A DNA stretch of 64,000 nucleotides from assembly GCA_029962745.1 (NCBI GenBank), contig CM057162.1, positions 7,192,545-7,256,544 of the forward strand. Direction: 5' to 3'. How positions within the stretch are numbered: the first letter of the stretch is position 1; the number at the start of each line of letters is the position of its first letter. A program made the translations under genes and the position numbers. The notes beneath the pieces are model-generated. The model made no database searches, had not been told where the DNA came from, and saw only the letters and a program-made list of their open reading frames with translations. The stretch is from Echinometra lucunter (Eukaryota; Echinodermata; Echinoidea; Camarodonta; Echinometridae). Below, piece by piece: positions 10,203-23,776 of this stretch.

Positions 10203-13200
10203 ATGTCTCTCTTAAGAACTTACTTGGGGGAAAAGGCAAAGGAAAGGGTTAAGGACAGAAAACGTACAAATTCTGCCAGGCTTTTCTCTGATCGAATGAT
10301 TATTTTCCGGCAGGTTATTTAAAAGCTTTGAAGCTGAATATAATGCGCTCTATCTTTCTGCTCCCATTTACATTGGATGATGTGCTTCAAATTTGTTCGC
10401 ATAAAGCAATATTATAGGTTATCTCTTACCAATGTACCTTAGGATTTTATTTTATGTGGATTAATACTTTATCTTGAAATAATTATCTAGGTCTTGGTAT
10501 CACTGAGCAGATTGTTGGCACAGAGTCACATGTTGTTCTTGAGGTGGGAGCTAGAGGTATTCTGCCATGTCGTATTCAGAGGCGAGCGTACTCAGTTGAG
10601 TGGAAACGTCAGCTATCGTCTGAAATTGAACTTCTTGTATCATTTGACCCATTCTTCAATGTTGGTGCCCGAGGTGGGCCTGGTTATGAGGCAGGGTTGT
10701 TCAATATCACGGACGACTATTCACTGGTCATCAAAGATGTCAAGGTGCAGGATGAAGGGCTATACATGTGTTCATTCTCTGACTACCAAACGGGAAATAC
10801 CTTCAGAAACAGTACAAGAGTCTCTGTACAAGGTGAGACAAGAAGGAAAGGAGCTAGAGTAGAGAAAGGGAACAGAGAGAGAGAGAGTGAGCGAAAGTAA
10901 GAGAAATCATTAGAGGGGATGAGTGAGAGAGAGAGTTATTTTAGGATGCTCAGAACTTTACAAGTTCTAAAGATGCAAAATATGCACATCTTGTTAATGT
11001 TTTCTTTTCATTTAATCTATTATATTTTTTAAATGTTTTTACGGAGTATGAGCTAAAAGAATACTGATAATATTTTAATTTTAAGGGGAAACATTAACTT
11101 AACATTGACGAGATGCACAGTGTGTTTTCCCTGAAATGCACAGCCGTGTACAGAATGATGTGAACTGTGTTATATTCCATTAAGATTGTGGGCCCTGGAT
11201 GACGGAAATTCTGCATTTCGAGAGTCTCCGTATAAGAATGAGGATATACACAATTTACAGATATAAGTGTATGCTCATTTTCTAGCTTCAGTACTATTAT
11301 GTGTTATTCCCAGAGGTAGTAGAACTGATGGGTCTCGATGCAGCCCCCTGAAAACGTAAACTTACCAGTATCCCGGCAACCGTCAACCTCATGTTTGAGC
11401 ATCTTCCACTTCATTTCTGACCAGTGGAGTGATGCATTTGAATAAGTGATTTTATTGTGTGTGTGTTATGAAAAAATCATAGTTATTCAAAATTTGGAAC
11501 GCGAAAGTAGATTGTCGTCGCAAAGACCTCAATCAATAATGTGTCCTTGCTCCTATGATAAACCTTATTGTTCTATCATTTTCGTTAATGATATCCAAAG
11601 TCTACAAAGTGAAAAAAAAGTTCCAATACTTTTGCTGTTCCTGTCGCAAAAGCTATTACATCAAAATCTATAATTGTAAATGGTGATCTCTTAAAAATCA
11701 GATCATACGCTACATTTTGAAAATATGCGACAGAACATATGACCTACCTGATAAGATAATTTTTTTCTTATCATTATTCTTTTACATTCATCCCTTATCA
11801 TTTTGGATCTATTAAAATGAAATGACGAAATGAAAAAAGAACCCCTTGTAGTTTTTTGAAAGAAATTTTACAATATCACCACAATTGGTTAGCGAATTAT
11901 TCGACATAATGTTTTGATACTAAACTCTTCAAGCCTGGTTTTTTTTTTTTTTTCAAAGGCAGCCATGCAATGTCAGATAAGCTATAAACTTGATAAAGGA
12001 AGACTAGATAAAGACTGATCGATGTCCATGTGTATATAGGACATGAAAGGAGTTTAAATGTATTCATTTTTTTTATTATCTATGTATTACGTTTCCAATA
12101 AGTGTATTTGCTTGCGAGTTAATTTTTAATGAACCCAATACGTTTGTACAAGTTCGAGAGTTTGACAAGTGAAACATTCCTACTTGTACTTTGTCTCTTT
12201 ATTGACTCTTGTCTGTACCCATACAGAATGTCTCCCGATTATCTAGATTCAAAGAACAACCTGTATTAAAGGAGCGCCAGTAGTGTCAATTCTGACAGAC
12301 ATTAGCGCCATATCAAATCCCACTATCATTATTTTTTCATAGCAGGTTTATTTTTACCTCTAATATTTTAGCTCTGACATTTTCACCTGATTTTATCTTT
12401 CCCCGTGTTACGTTTACATCTGCCATATTTATTTCCGCCGTTTTTACCTCTGACGTCTTTACCGCTTACATTTTCTCATATGACATTTCAAAGCTTAACC
12501 GTATTTTTAAGTGTCTTATTCATTCTTTAATCATTAGATTGTGCTGAGTCCCCAACAAATTTCATTTTACCTAGTATGGCCTTTACCAAAATTAAGTAAA
12601 TTCCATGGCAAATTATTGTTAAGGCTACATATTTCACGTTGTTCGTAACAGCGGGCCCTAAAACTAAATTATCAATACTCCTCTTTAAATTGCTGCGTGT
12701 AAAAGCATAACCCCCAGCCTTTAGTATTTGAAAAGGTATTCAAAATTTGAGAGCTAACTTCGCCCGCTCGATTTGAACTATTACTCTAAGGCACAAAGCA
12801 GTATCCCCATTTGTTAGAAATGCAGGATTACCTTTCCCTAGACCTTATTTGTCGTTCGTTTTGGGTAGAACATCGATAGTATGCAAGTTGCCTCTTGCAT
12901 GACCACTGCTTTCTACATATTTGATTTTTATTTTGCTTTATCTCGTAGGGTATTTCTATCTTTTAGGCCGTTGTCCTCCAAGTAATAAGTGTTATTTCAG
13001 GAAATGTGTCTTTTTGAATGCCAAGTGCATGATCAAACCATGTCATTTTTTTGTTTCCTAATGATTTTGTCAGATCTCCGCAGCCCTCTCTCCATTTGTA
13101 TTTATCTTAATAACTGTACAGCTTACTTAGAACCTTCGGAAATACGATTATGTAAGCAGAAAGACAAGGCATAAGATAGCAGATTATATCTAACAAATAT

Positions 13201-16200
13201 TGAATCTGTAGCGTCGTTCTTCCTACAAAATAATCATACCTCCCTCTTGCAAGAAAATTTTACAAGCGTCAGTTTATTGTTTTCTTATATTATACCCTGG
13301 AGCAATTATTTTATTAATTGGGTTTTCTTAACCAAATTCATTTATGATGAATAACTTTAAGAAGTTTGGGTAAAGGTACATATCTAGCTCACATTGTATT
13401 TTCACTCACGGTCATGGTTAACCTTTAAAGGCTCCTTATCCTCCTAAACAATCTTTTAAAATGATTTTACAGTGGTAATTTTTTTGTGATATATGATCGA
13501 GAATAGAATTCTAAGAAGAATAACATTAAAAAATTGATGATTTTCAATCGAAATCAATGCATTTTGGCTAATTTTCTCATAAAAAGTTCAAGAGTTGACC
13601 AAAGAACTGAGTTTGAGGTATGACGTAAAAGTGGGTACCCAGCTTCGCGCATTGCAGTTGTGGTGCGCGCTAGACTGTACCATAATGCGTTATACCTTAC
13701 GCGCATTTTGCTAGAATTGCGCGACAAGGTAACCACTTTGACGTGATGTATACTGCTTTCACATCAAGGTACGGTCGCTGCGACCGTACCCAGCAACCGA
13801 TCGGACGTGCTTTCACACCTCCGTCAAAATTTGGTCAGGCCCAGAGCGATCGGTCGCTGTATAGCTGACCTAGCCGGAAGCGGAAGTAGAGATAGTGCGT
13901 AGGCATGTATGGGGGTCATTGCATTTCGATCGGTCGCTGAGTACGATGTGCTTTCACATCTAGCTTGCATCGGTCGCGAAGTACCTCAGCGACCGTACTC
14001 AGCGACCGATCGTTTTTGACCAAAACGATCGGTCGCAGCGACCGATGAAATGCTTTCACATTATGATTTCATCGGTCGCAGCGACCTTGGTGTGAAAGCA
14101 GTATTTGACGTCAAAGTGGGTACGTTGAAACTGGGTCACAGCTGAGGGGTCAAAAATATCCTGAAATCTTACCACATTTGGGGGTTTCCTTGGCAACACG
14201 ACTTTTTAAAAAACTTTAGGCAGATGATTTTCGGCTAATAAAATCATCCTTTTTTAAATGAACATTGTTTCAGCATTGGGTACCCCCTTTATCAAAATTT
14301 TGAAAATGTCATTATGGCAAATTAGTTCCTCACCATACACCATTCATACTTGTAGAAGCTTATAAGTTAGAAGTGCGCATGAGTTTTAAATGTATTTCTT
14401 ATCTGTTGTGATATGCTATAGCCTTTCCTGATGAACCATTTCCAACCATCCAAGAATGCATCGGAAACTATGTCAACCCTGGTGTCTGTACCCATGCCAT
14501 CCACGCGACATCAAACCTCACTTGCTTTGTCAAAGGATACTATCCAGACATCGACCTCTTCTTCCTTCATGGATCTGAAAAAGTGACACCTAGCGAATAT
14601 GAAGAAAGGAACAACACAGACAGGACAAAAAATAAGAACATAAAAATTCAGATCAGCGTTAGTGACGAACCCTATCAATGTGTGGCCTCAAGATTACCGG
14701 GAACTGGCGGAAACCGATCCGTTTCGGTATTTGTCAAAGCCATTTCTAATGGTCCCCGTGCTGTTGTAATTGTTGCTCGTAAGTTTTTAACCTTGTTATA
14801 ACAATAATTTCCGTTACCTTTATTGTTATACGATTACAATTTTAATTATAAATAATGGAGATAGACTTTTATATAAGGCTCAGCCTTTCTGTCCTGTCTC
14901 CCATTACTTTCATTAATGTACCTTTATATGCTTATTTGCTATTGTTACCTTCATAATCTGTCATTGATTGTCATTTCCTTATGTAGTATTTGATGTTTGT
15001 ATTTGTTTACTTTATGAGTTTTTTAAATGCAAAGATTTAATAAAGAACTTGAACTTGAATTAAAAATATTATTATCATCATGATTATCATTATCATTATT
15101 CTTGTTGTTATTATTATCATCATTACTGTCATTACTACTATTATCATTATTACTATTATCATTATTATCATCATCATCATTAAGATCATTATTTCACTTG
15201 CAAGATTAACATGGACAGGATGTTAAATACATAAATATTTGAACAGTTTTCTTTTTGAAAAGAATGATAAACATCACTAGCATAGCAGGTGTAATGGTTA
15301 AACAAACAACACATTGCATGTAAGATAAACATTAACGTCTTTTCTGTATTATTACATCTCGCGACAACCATTAGTATTCTAAATTTGGGAAAGTTCAACA
15401 TAATGTTCATCATATTATGTAAAGCAAGTTTAACTGCTTTATAATATTCCAAAAGTCACGTTTTCTATTACAATAAAAGAAAGAAATGAGGGATCGGAAA
15501 CATGTTTTATTTCATTGGTACAGAGCAATATAGGGAACGTTTAAATTTACAAATGAAATGCTATTAATACCTCCAACACATTTTCAAATTGCTAACACAT
15601 AGGATATAGTTCTTCCTATCAATGAGAGTGCTTATAATTTTTCTAATGAAAAGAAGGGGAGCAACGTTATTGTTTGTATCTTTTGCATGAATCGTATCTA
15701 TATTCTCTTGGCCTTTGCATTGTTGTGCCTTTTTCTCTCAATGCAGCTGTGCTTATCGTTGTGGGGATATGCTTGTCCATAGCTGTATTCTTTAAATGTT
15801 ATCTTGGAAATGGCAGAGGTGAGTTTTACACTTAGGAATATGCCGTTAAACTTTGGAATTTGAAATAGTTACAGTTATTGTGATAATTTTAACACGCGAG
15901 ACGCCAGGGTTTTACATCTACAATACGTCACAGTTCACTAGAACTGGTACTTCTGTTGGTTGAATTTCGCGTTAATGAGTGTTGAAAACTTGCACACAGC
16001 AAAAGGAGAAATAATTTCAGAATAATAATGGTTAAATGTTTAAATGGTTGGTTAATTTACTTTCCTGCTAAGAAAGCATGTGTATATTTGTTAGTTAGCA
16101 AGCAGGGAACCGATGGACTTTGTAATGAGGATTAATACCGTACATGCCTTACCAAAGGACATTAGCGCATCTGCTTGCTTTCGAACCCGGGCAGTCCTAG

Positions 16201-19200
16201 TTATAAGACCACTGCCCTACCACTGAGCCACTGAGTTACAGCGCCTCCTCCATATTAATATTAATAATGATGATCATATTGATAGTAATAATACTCGTGA
16301 AGCTGCTACCTTACGTTATACCTGTAGGCCGTTAAAGTAATGTAGTTTTAATGTTGATATGTTCATGAAAAGGAGGATTCGGCCTTCTGTTCATCAGCTC
16401 GTAAAAAAAATAATAACCGTACTTAAAGCTAAAAAAGTAATATATGTGTTATCTATTTTCCTTTGTAGATTATGGACGTAGCTTTATGCTCGTACCCAGA
16501 AGGACTCCTATCGAGGGTGAGATATCATTGTACAATCCCATTTACAGTCTTCAATGTTGAATTTCCTCATTCACGACCACTGGCGTAATGGGGAGAGGTT
16601 GGGGGCTGCTGCACCCCCCCCCCCCCCCCCAATGAAAAATACAACCTACTTTCTTCAAATTAATGTTCGTATATTTTCAACAATATCTTGCATCGAATTT
16701 TTTTGAATATCTACCTGATTGGACATTTTTTTAATCCCGTTATTCTTCATTTCTCTGGCCATTTTCTTCTTTTTTTTTTTTTTTTGCTTGTAAGCAGCAG
16801 CTGTAGTCCTCCATTTTTTTTTCTTTTCCTAACGCAGCCCCTGCGCCCAAATATTTGCCTCATTACGCTACTGTTTCCGACAAATCCAGCTGAGAATGCT
16901 TTCAATGTGTTCAGTGTAGGCTGCATCTGTTTGTCGTATCAATTCAACAAACCGTTACACATGTTTTCATGTCTCCCAAGATCTTGCCTTTGTATGGGAA
17001 CTCTACCGGATGGTTGGGTGGCTTTTTAACACAGAAGCATACTTTAAAGGTTAAAATTTCAAGAATACTATCTAGGAATCTTTTATTTCCAATATTTCAT
17101 GTTTTTAAATGAAATATAATAGGGTGTTTTTTTAATACACATGAGCAATGAAAAGAAATTACTTATAATAGTGTGCAAGATTGCATGTGGTTTTCCTTTG
17201 CAAATAGGCCTACTGTCATTTACCATTATGTGATAAATTATCAAAATTCTTCTCACATGTCTCACTTTGTTGAAATAACAACAGTGTCCCACTTACATTA
17301 ACATGTATATTCAAACAGAATATTGTGAAACTCTTTGAAATTAATGTATCAAGGTGACAGTGCCTTTTCATTATAATCTTCGTAATCCTTTGTTTTCCTT
17401 TAATTATTCATTTTGCTTACATCATTTTCTAATCCCATAAGTACCTGTATCTAGACTTGAACTTTGGAAATTGGTCAAAAAAGCTGAAGAGGGCCACGCA
17501 GTCGATAAAATGAGGAAGGCCTTACGTCGTCTTAGACAGTTGTCAAAAACTGCTGCATTACATTTAAAGAATGACGAAGACTTTTACGAAAGTCTCTGCG
17601 AATGGAAAAGGGAAACGTCTTCAAACTCTAATCAACGAAAGGATCTATATTCTACCTGCAACAAAGAAGGAATGTCCAAAATCATTAGGACACTGGAAGG
17701 TATGTGGGCTGAAGTAAATGGGTAACATGGTACATATACATGTAATTTTGAATTGCCGTATAAAGGAAATCTCAAGTGCAATAATACCTCAGTAAGTTAT
17801 TTGGGTGAACTTTAACATGTTTAACGATGTGGTACATGTGAACTAGTATGTCATCATGACTACTTCAAATAAACAGAATATGCTTTCAATGTATTTGATG
17901 TAAAATCTCACATAATAAGGTAAACCTTAGGAGAAAAGAGATTTCTAATAGTAGAAATGCTTAACATAACGAATGCATAAGTATACATGTCATGTTTGAT
18001 GTTTCGACAGTCTACATGGTTGTATACTGCTGTGCCTGTGAAGTGGTATTTAGCCGATAAAATGTATTATAGTGTTTTTAACATCCATGTAGTATACCGC
18101 AAGGGAGTTTGTTGGGGTTTTTACATATTTTTTTGTCTATGTACATCGCAACTGCGCGTATTATATCAAGTATGTGGAGTTTCCGTCATAATTCATCCGC
18201 TCGGGGTCTTTTCTTAACGGCTTCCTTTTTAATGCCTGTATTAAATACATTTTCGATTGCACCAAAGTATGAAATCAATCACAGAAAATCGCGTTCGTAA
18301 AATACTATGAAGAGAAAAATGTCCATCAACTGCTTTTTCGGTAGAGGTTATTTTAGTAGGTATTTTTTTTTTTACATTTAATGAATTCAGATTTAAAAAA
18401 AAATATTCTTTTCACGTTTTTATATCATTGTTTAGACTATGTAAGGAACGACTCTTATGACGTATCCAGAGCCAACATAGATTACATTTTATGGGACATT
18501 GGAGATCCGAGGAAAATAATTGAACTTTTAAAAGCCCTCGGACTAGAACATGAAGCAGTTGTTGCAGCAAGTGAAAAGGGGAGAAGAGAGGTGATTAACA
18601 TGGCACGGAATGAACTAATTAAATGGCGGAAAGGAGAATTCGACATAAACCCTGTGGTTACCCTGAGTTTGAAGTTAGATGAGCTTGGGTGTGAACCAAA
18701 CTTCTTCAAATGTAAGTTACAAGAATAGCTTACAGATAAAGTACCAGAACCTCTTTTGATTCACGGTTGCTTAGATATCGGTTGTCAGGAACACTTTTAT
18801 TATGTTGCCATGAATGTTAGTAAATCATCACTTATAACGGTCAAGATGTCTTCTGTGACACACATTCCTCAATATCAAACCGCATCGGAGTAGGTTAATC
18901 GTGTTTATACATGTACTTCACAGTCTGAAATGTATAGACTCATTAAGTCGTTTAGCCATACATGCATTTTTGAAAAACAGAAGACCGTTATTTCATAAAA
19001 CATTACACCTGTAGTTTTAATTTCCTTTAAAATTATTGCAACGTAGGACATGCATCAACAATCTCTCATCATGCTCCTCCGGAATTAGTTCTGACTTTAA
19101 ACCGGTTGCGGAAGTAGAGTTTAGGGGGTGATTCGTCTTATACTTTTCTTTTTTCAAACAAACCAACTACTGGCAAAAAATCTAATATTAGTCAACACTG

Positions 19201-22200
19201 TACTATCTACCCATTCTTTTTCATTTTTGAGAGAAGTGTAACGGTCTCTGATAAAATAAGCACTTTCATTTTCCTACTTGTTTAGAGATTTTTAGAATTG
19301 TTCCTCGCCATCTGCCCTCAACGTGAAATTTTGCGCTGCAAATGCGGCTTTCCTCTATATTCATAATGTTGATGATTTTTTTTTTTTCTCGCTTTGCTCA
19401 ATCAGTACCACTGAGTCTGAAGGAGGAAATAGATGAAGAAGAGATGAAGAATATGTGTTGCAAGATTTTCACGCTACACTTGACGAGCTTGCTGAAAGCT
19501 ATTCCAGATAATCATGGGGAGATGACAAATCATATCAAGGGATTTGTCGAGGAAAATAACGAATCGCTCTTCGACACCGTCCAAGTGCTTAAAGATTGGG
19601 AACAAGCTGAAGAATGCAGCTATTATAAAAAAAGAATCAAACTTCGGGAAGCCGTCAAAGTTGCTTCACTGAGAGATCCCACAGGTGAATAAATAAGGAT
19701 TCAACCCGCTTTCATCATGACTGAACATACAATATCATTTTTAGAAATAAGTATGCCTTCCACTTATAAAGTCATGTTTAATCAATCATTTAGTTTTATT
19801 CCATATCCAATTATTCAGTCAATTCATGATTGCAAAATGCAAATAATTATGTGATTTAAATGTCATCAATACTCCGATAAATGAGAACCGTGTAAGATTG
19901 CACATATTTACAGTATACAACCCGATAAGATATTTGTCCCAATTTCTAGAGGTCAAATTTTCAGATTTGTGCTCTAATTCTGATGGGTATTTGTTTGGTC
20001 CAATTTGCTCAAACAACAGATGCTAAGTGGCCTCCTGACGATGATCTTAGAGTAATTGCAAGTTTTCTCTCTCCGTCATCAATGGGACAACTGTGCTCCA
20101 TGCTTCATATTAAAAGCCCACCTGAAGAAGCTAGCCATAACCAGGAAAATCGATTTCAAGCACTCACTAAGTGGAGAGATGATCATGCCTTGTCGAAAGA
20201 TCTGATGGAGAAGCACAATGAGCTTTTCACTGCACTTAAGGAGGTCGAACGAGGAGGTATATGTCAAATACTTATTCTTAAAAATGCTGTAAAAAAATAG
20301 AGGATGATCTTTAAAGGAAGGGATTAGATGTTTCATTCTTTGTATCTGTATTTGAAAAGGATATACTTAAAATGTGTTAATTGAGGATAGGCCTAACACC
20401 ATTTTCTGCGTTAACATATTTTCCTCACCATTTGTTAGGTCTCGTTCCCCGCGTTAAGGGTCCTTTAGTCTACAAAGCTGAACTAGTGGACCTGGCGTTT
20501 CACCTATTCGCTCAGGACCTTCTTCCTTTTTCGGAGGCTCTAGGTATCAGTGCTGCTAAACTAGTTACCTACAGACCTACATTTCATCCTTCACACATGA
20601 CGCAGGGTACCATCGGCCTTGTCTTCAAACTCTTTGAATCTAGAGAAAGGTCTCATCTCTTAAAGCTACTAAAGGAAATGCCATATCCAAATGTATTTGC
20701 AAGTGCAATGCTTGGTAAGTGATCGTGGAGCTGTTATTTCTAGCTCCCTATATTTGGCTGTTCGTATGTAAAACGATTAATTTTTCCTTTCCTAATTAAG
20801 GTTACTTCATTTTCATGGGTAACGGAGCCAGTCATATAGATATTGTCGTGTTTGTGGGATCGGATTAATTGATGAGGAGTCTTTAAATGATGCGAAAGGT
20901 ATAAGTTTTATTTCCAGTTCAAACTCGAAGTATTCATTTGACAAAGTTCAGAAACTCTCTATCTCTCGATACAGTTATATTCAGTAGAGTTGAAGGTTAC
21001 AGAAATATATTATGTTTGTCTGTCTACGGTTAAAAGTCAAGTCCTTCCGATAAGAGAAACTCTACTATCAGGAAAGTTTTTGGGATTGAAACAATGTATG
21101 GATGAGTTACTTAACACTTCTGATTGGTCTATAGTTAATTGTCAATCATGATTGATATGGTAATATGGGGATGGTAATGAAGAGTGTAGGTGACTGGGGC
21201 TGGTCCTATGAGTCATCGTTCTTAGAACTTAGGTTCCTTGAAGTTAACTCTGGGGTGGTCAGTGTTTGGTAGAGAGATGATAGTGGGAAGATGATAATGG
21301 TAGTGGGGGAAAGGTGAATGACTGAAAGGGTTACAGGAAGTGATATTGCATACTACATCTTAAAGTACTACATAACAATATTTAGGGGGAAAGCGTTCCG
21401 CCTTTGCATTATGTCCAGGTCACTATATTCTTCTTTCGATCTTTGTTTATTCCTATCAAGCTCTTGAAATAAGCTTTGGAGAAGTGTGTGAAATTTCTGC
21501 CAATCTTGGCAATAGTCTAGAAAGAGTGCAGCCTTCTTGCAGCAAGCCTACGTCCATGCCGCATGGAGATCATGACAGCTACATGACAATCCCCATGCAT
21601 GAAGATGCCACAAACAATGAGGGTATTCAGCTGCAATCTCAAAACGAGTTTTTCAGCGAAACAACCACCATGCTGACGTTAGGAAATCAAGTTAAAGATC
21701 ATGGTCAAGTATCTCCTAAATCCTCTACCTTCCTCAAGTACTTTAAAGTTTGGAGGGAACGGCCACGTCTGTCACCATTCCATTTTCGCCTAGCTCTGGC
21801 TAGTGTTTTGAGCAGGAAGGCCAAATGTTGTCAGAAGTCTTATTTGATTACAGGTAAGGAAACTCTTTCATTGTATTTAAATATACATTTCATTTGATAT
21901 TCCATAAATTTACGCAGGTAAGCTTTTCCAGTGACAGGTATAAGACATCACCTGAAACCAGGCACGTAGCCACGGGGGGGGGGGGGGGGGGGGCACGACT
22001 GCACGTGTCCCCCCCCCCCCCCCCTCCAAAAAAAAAGAAGAAGAATCCAATGAGGAATTTATATCTTAAAGCCTACCCTTTTGCATCTTGGCCCTCTTAA
22101 ATAAGAAAAAAATCCAAAGGGAAGGGAGATACCCATGCAGGGTGACCACACATCCCGCATTTTAAGGGACAGTCCCGTTATCGAACCATTTGTCCCGCGT

Positions 22201-23732
22201 CCCGTATATGACCCCCTCCTAGAAGACGTTTTGTCCCGTATTTCAAACTTACTGATGAAATGGAACTTATTTAGCCCTAAAATAGGTGATATACTAAACA
22301 CATCATAAAAAAGTAACTCCCCCTTTATTCAAAATAGCATAACTTTTTAACAAAGACGTTTTTAGGAAAATAATTTGGCAGGAGTGTTTCTACACTTATT
22401 GACTAACTTCTGTTTGAAAAAGAGATTGATCTGTCAAGTCATGCATGAGTGAGCAGATATTGACTAACTTCTGTTTGAAAATGAGATTGATCTGTCAAGT
22501 CATGCATGAGTGAGCAGATATTAAAGGCAGAAATGTCACTTTTCAAAAGTCACAAGAGTCATTTTGGGGGGTTTGTGAAACAACATTTTTCTGGCGTTTT
22601 TTAAAGTGTTGTTAATGTTTTTCGAGGTTGTGCCATGGTTGAGTGACAAAACTGCCAACGATGAAGCAAGAAATGCTGAAGATTTACTGTTTAATGCCGG
22701 AAAAAACGAATACCTGGTATTTTCACATAATGTGCTGATTCATGTTGGTCGATGCCACAAACTGAATGGATTTTGCAGATTTAGGAGGGCTGAAAATCAC
22801 TTTTCTCAAAAAAACTGTGTTCACCCAACTGTGATAAACATGAAAAGTGTCAGGGATAGGCATGACTGGATCAAACAATGGAAGAATTCAAATTCGCCAC
22901 AGGTTTGTTTCACAGAGCCCCAAAATGACTCTTGTGACTTTTGAAAAGTGACATATTTGCTTTTAATGTTTGCTCGCTCATGCATGAGTTGGCGAATCAA
23001 TCTCATTTTCACGCAGAAGTAAGTCAATAAGTGAAGAAACACTCCTGCCAAATTATTTTGCTCAAAACCTTTTCGTTAAAAAGTTATGGTATTTTGAATT
23101 AGGGGGAGTTACTTTTTTGTTGTGTTTACATAAACTGAAGCATGCGGAAGCAGATTCTTGTCATAATTTTCTGCACGCTTGCTTGTATCGGTCGGTTTTA
23201 AAAGTAGAATGTTTTTTTCCGGGGAAACGCTACAGTCCCCTAGCTTACATGAATAAATTGTTAAACAGTGACTCATGAACTTGGATGTTAGACTTCAATT
23301 AAGATCCCTGTGCTCCGATGAATGGCTTGACATCTTAATTGCCAATTATGAGAACAATTTTGAAAGCGGATTGTTGATTTTTTTTTTTAAACCACCGAAT
23401 TACAACATTACTGTGAGCACCAACTTCGGTATCTCTAAAGACATGAAAGAGGAGGACACCCTGAGAATGATATACCCTCTCCCTGTCGATGTAGGACTAA
23501 ACCCGTAACAATTCTGATCTGATCTGCAGCTTGGAGGTATAAAAAAGCTTTACTGAACACGAATCCCATGTGACCTAGTTTTTCATTCTTTAAAAATTAT
23601 TTGCCATCGATCAACCGAACAACTCATTCGTTTAAAATGAATACATGGAATTTAAAAAATACAAGAATCTTCCTAAAACCCCCCTAATAAGAGATGCATA
23701 AATAAGAACCGATATAACATTTTTATTATTAT

Positions 23733-23776
<44 letters not shown>

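Larger units (their letters stand above)
10833..14421 (+). other. Intron 2 of receptor gene 1
   Basis: A 3.6-kb intron with no second V exon, unlike gene 2. It holds a degenerate ~20-bp array of ACCTCTGACATTTT-like units at about 12345-12490 (related, inverted, to about 58645-58690) and a TA-flanked MITE at 13753-14101. I see no coding exon in it. Confidence 0.6.

Noticed and set aside
10833..14421. A second V exon in gene 1
   Set aside because: I searched for the GILPC, DEGLYxC and FRNxT motifs in the intron and found none.
17451..17454. Alternative splice acceptor for receptor exon 6
   Set aside because: It would put the exon in a frame that meets a stop codon; the AG at 17440-17441 keeps phase and frame.
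22606..23051. Frames inside the element at 22297-23126
   Set aside because: They overlap the inverted arms and show no transposase motif.
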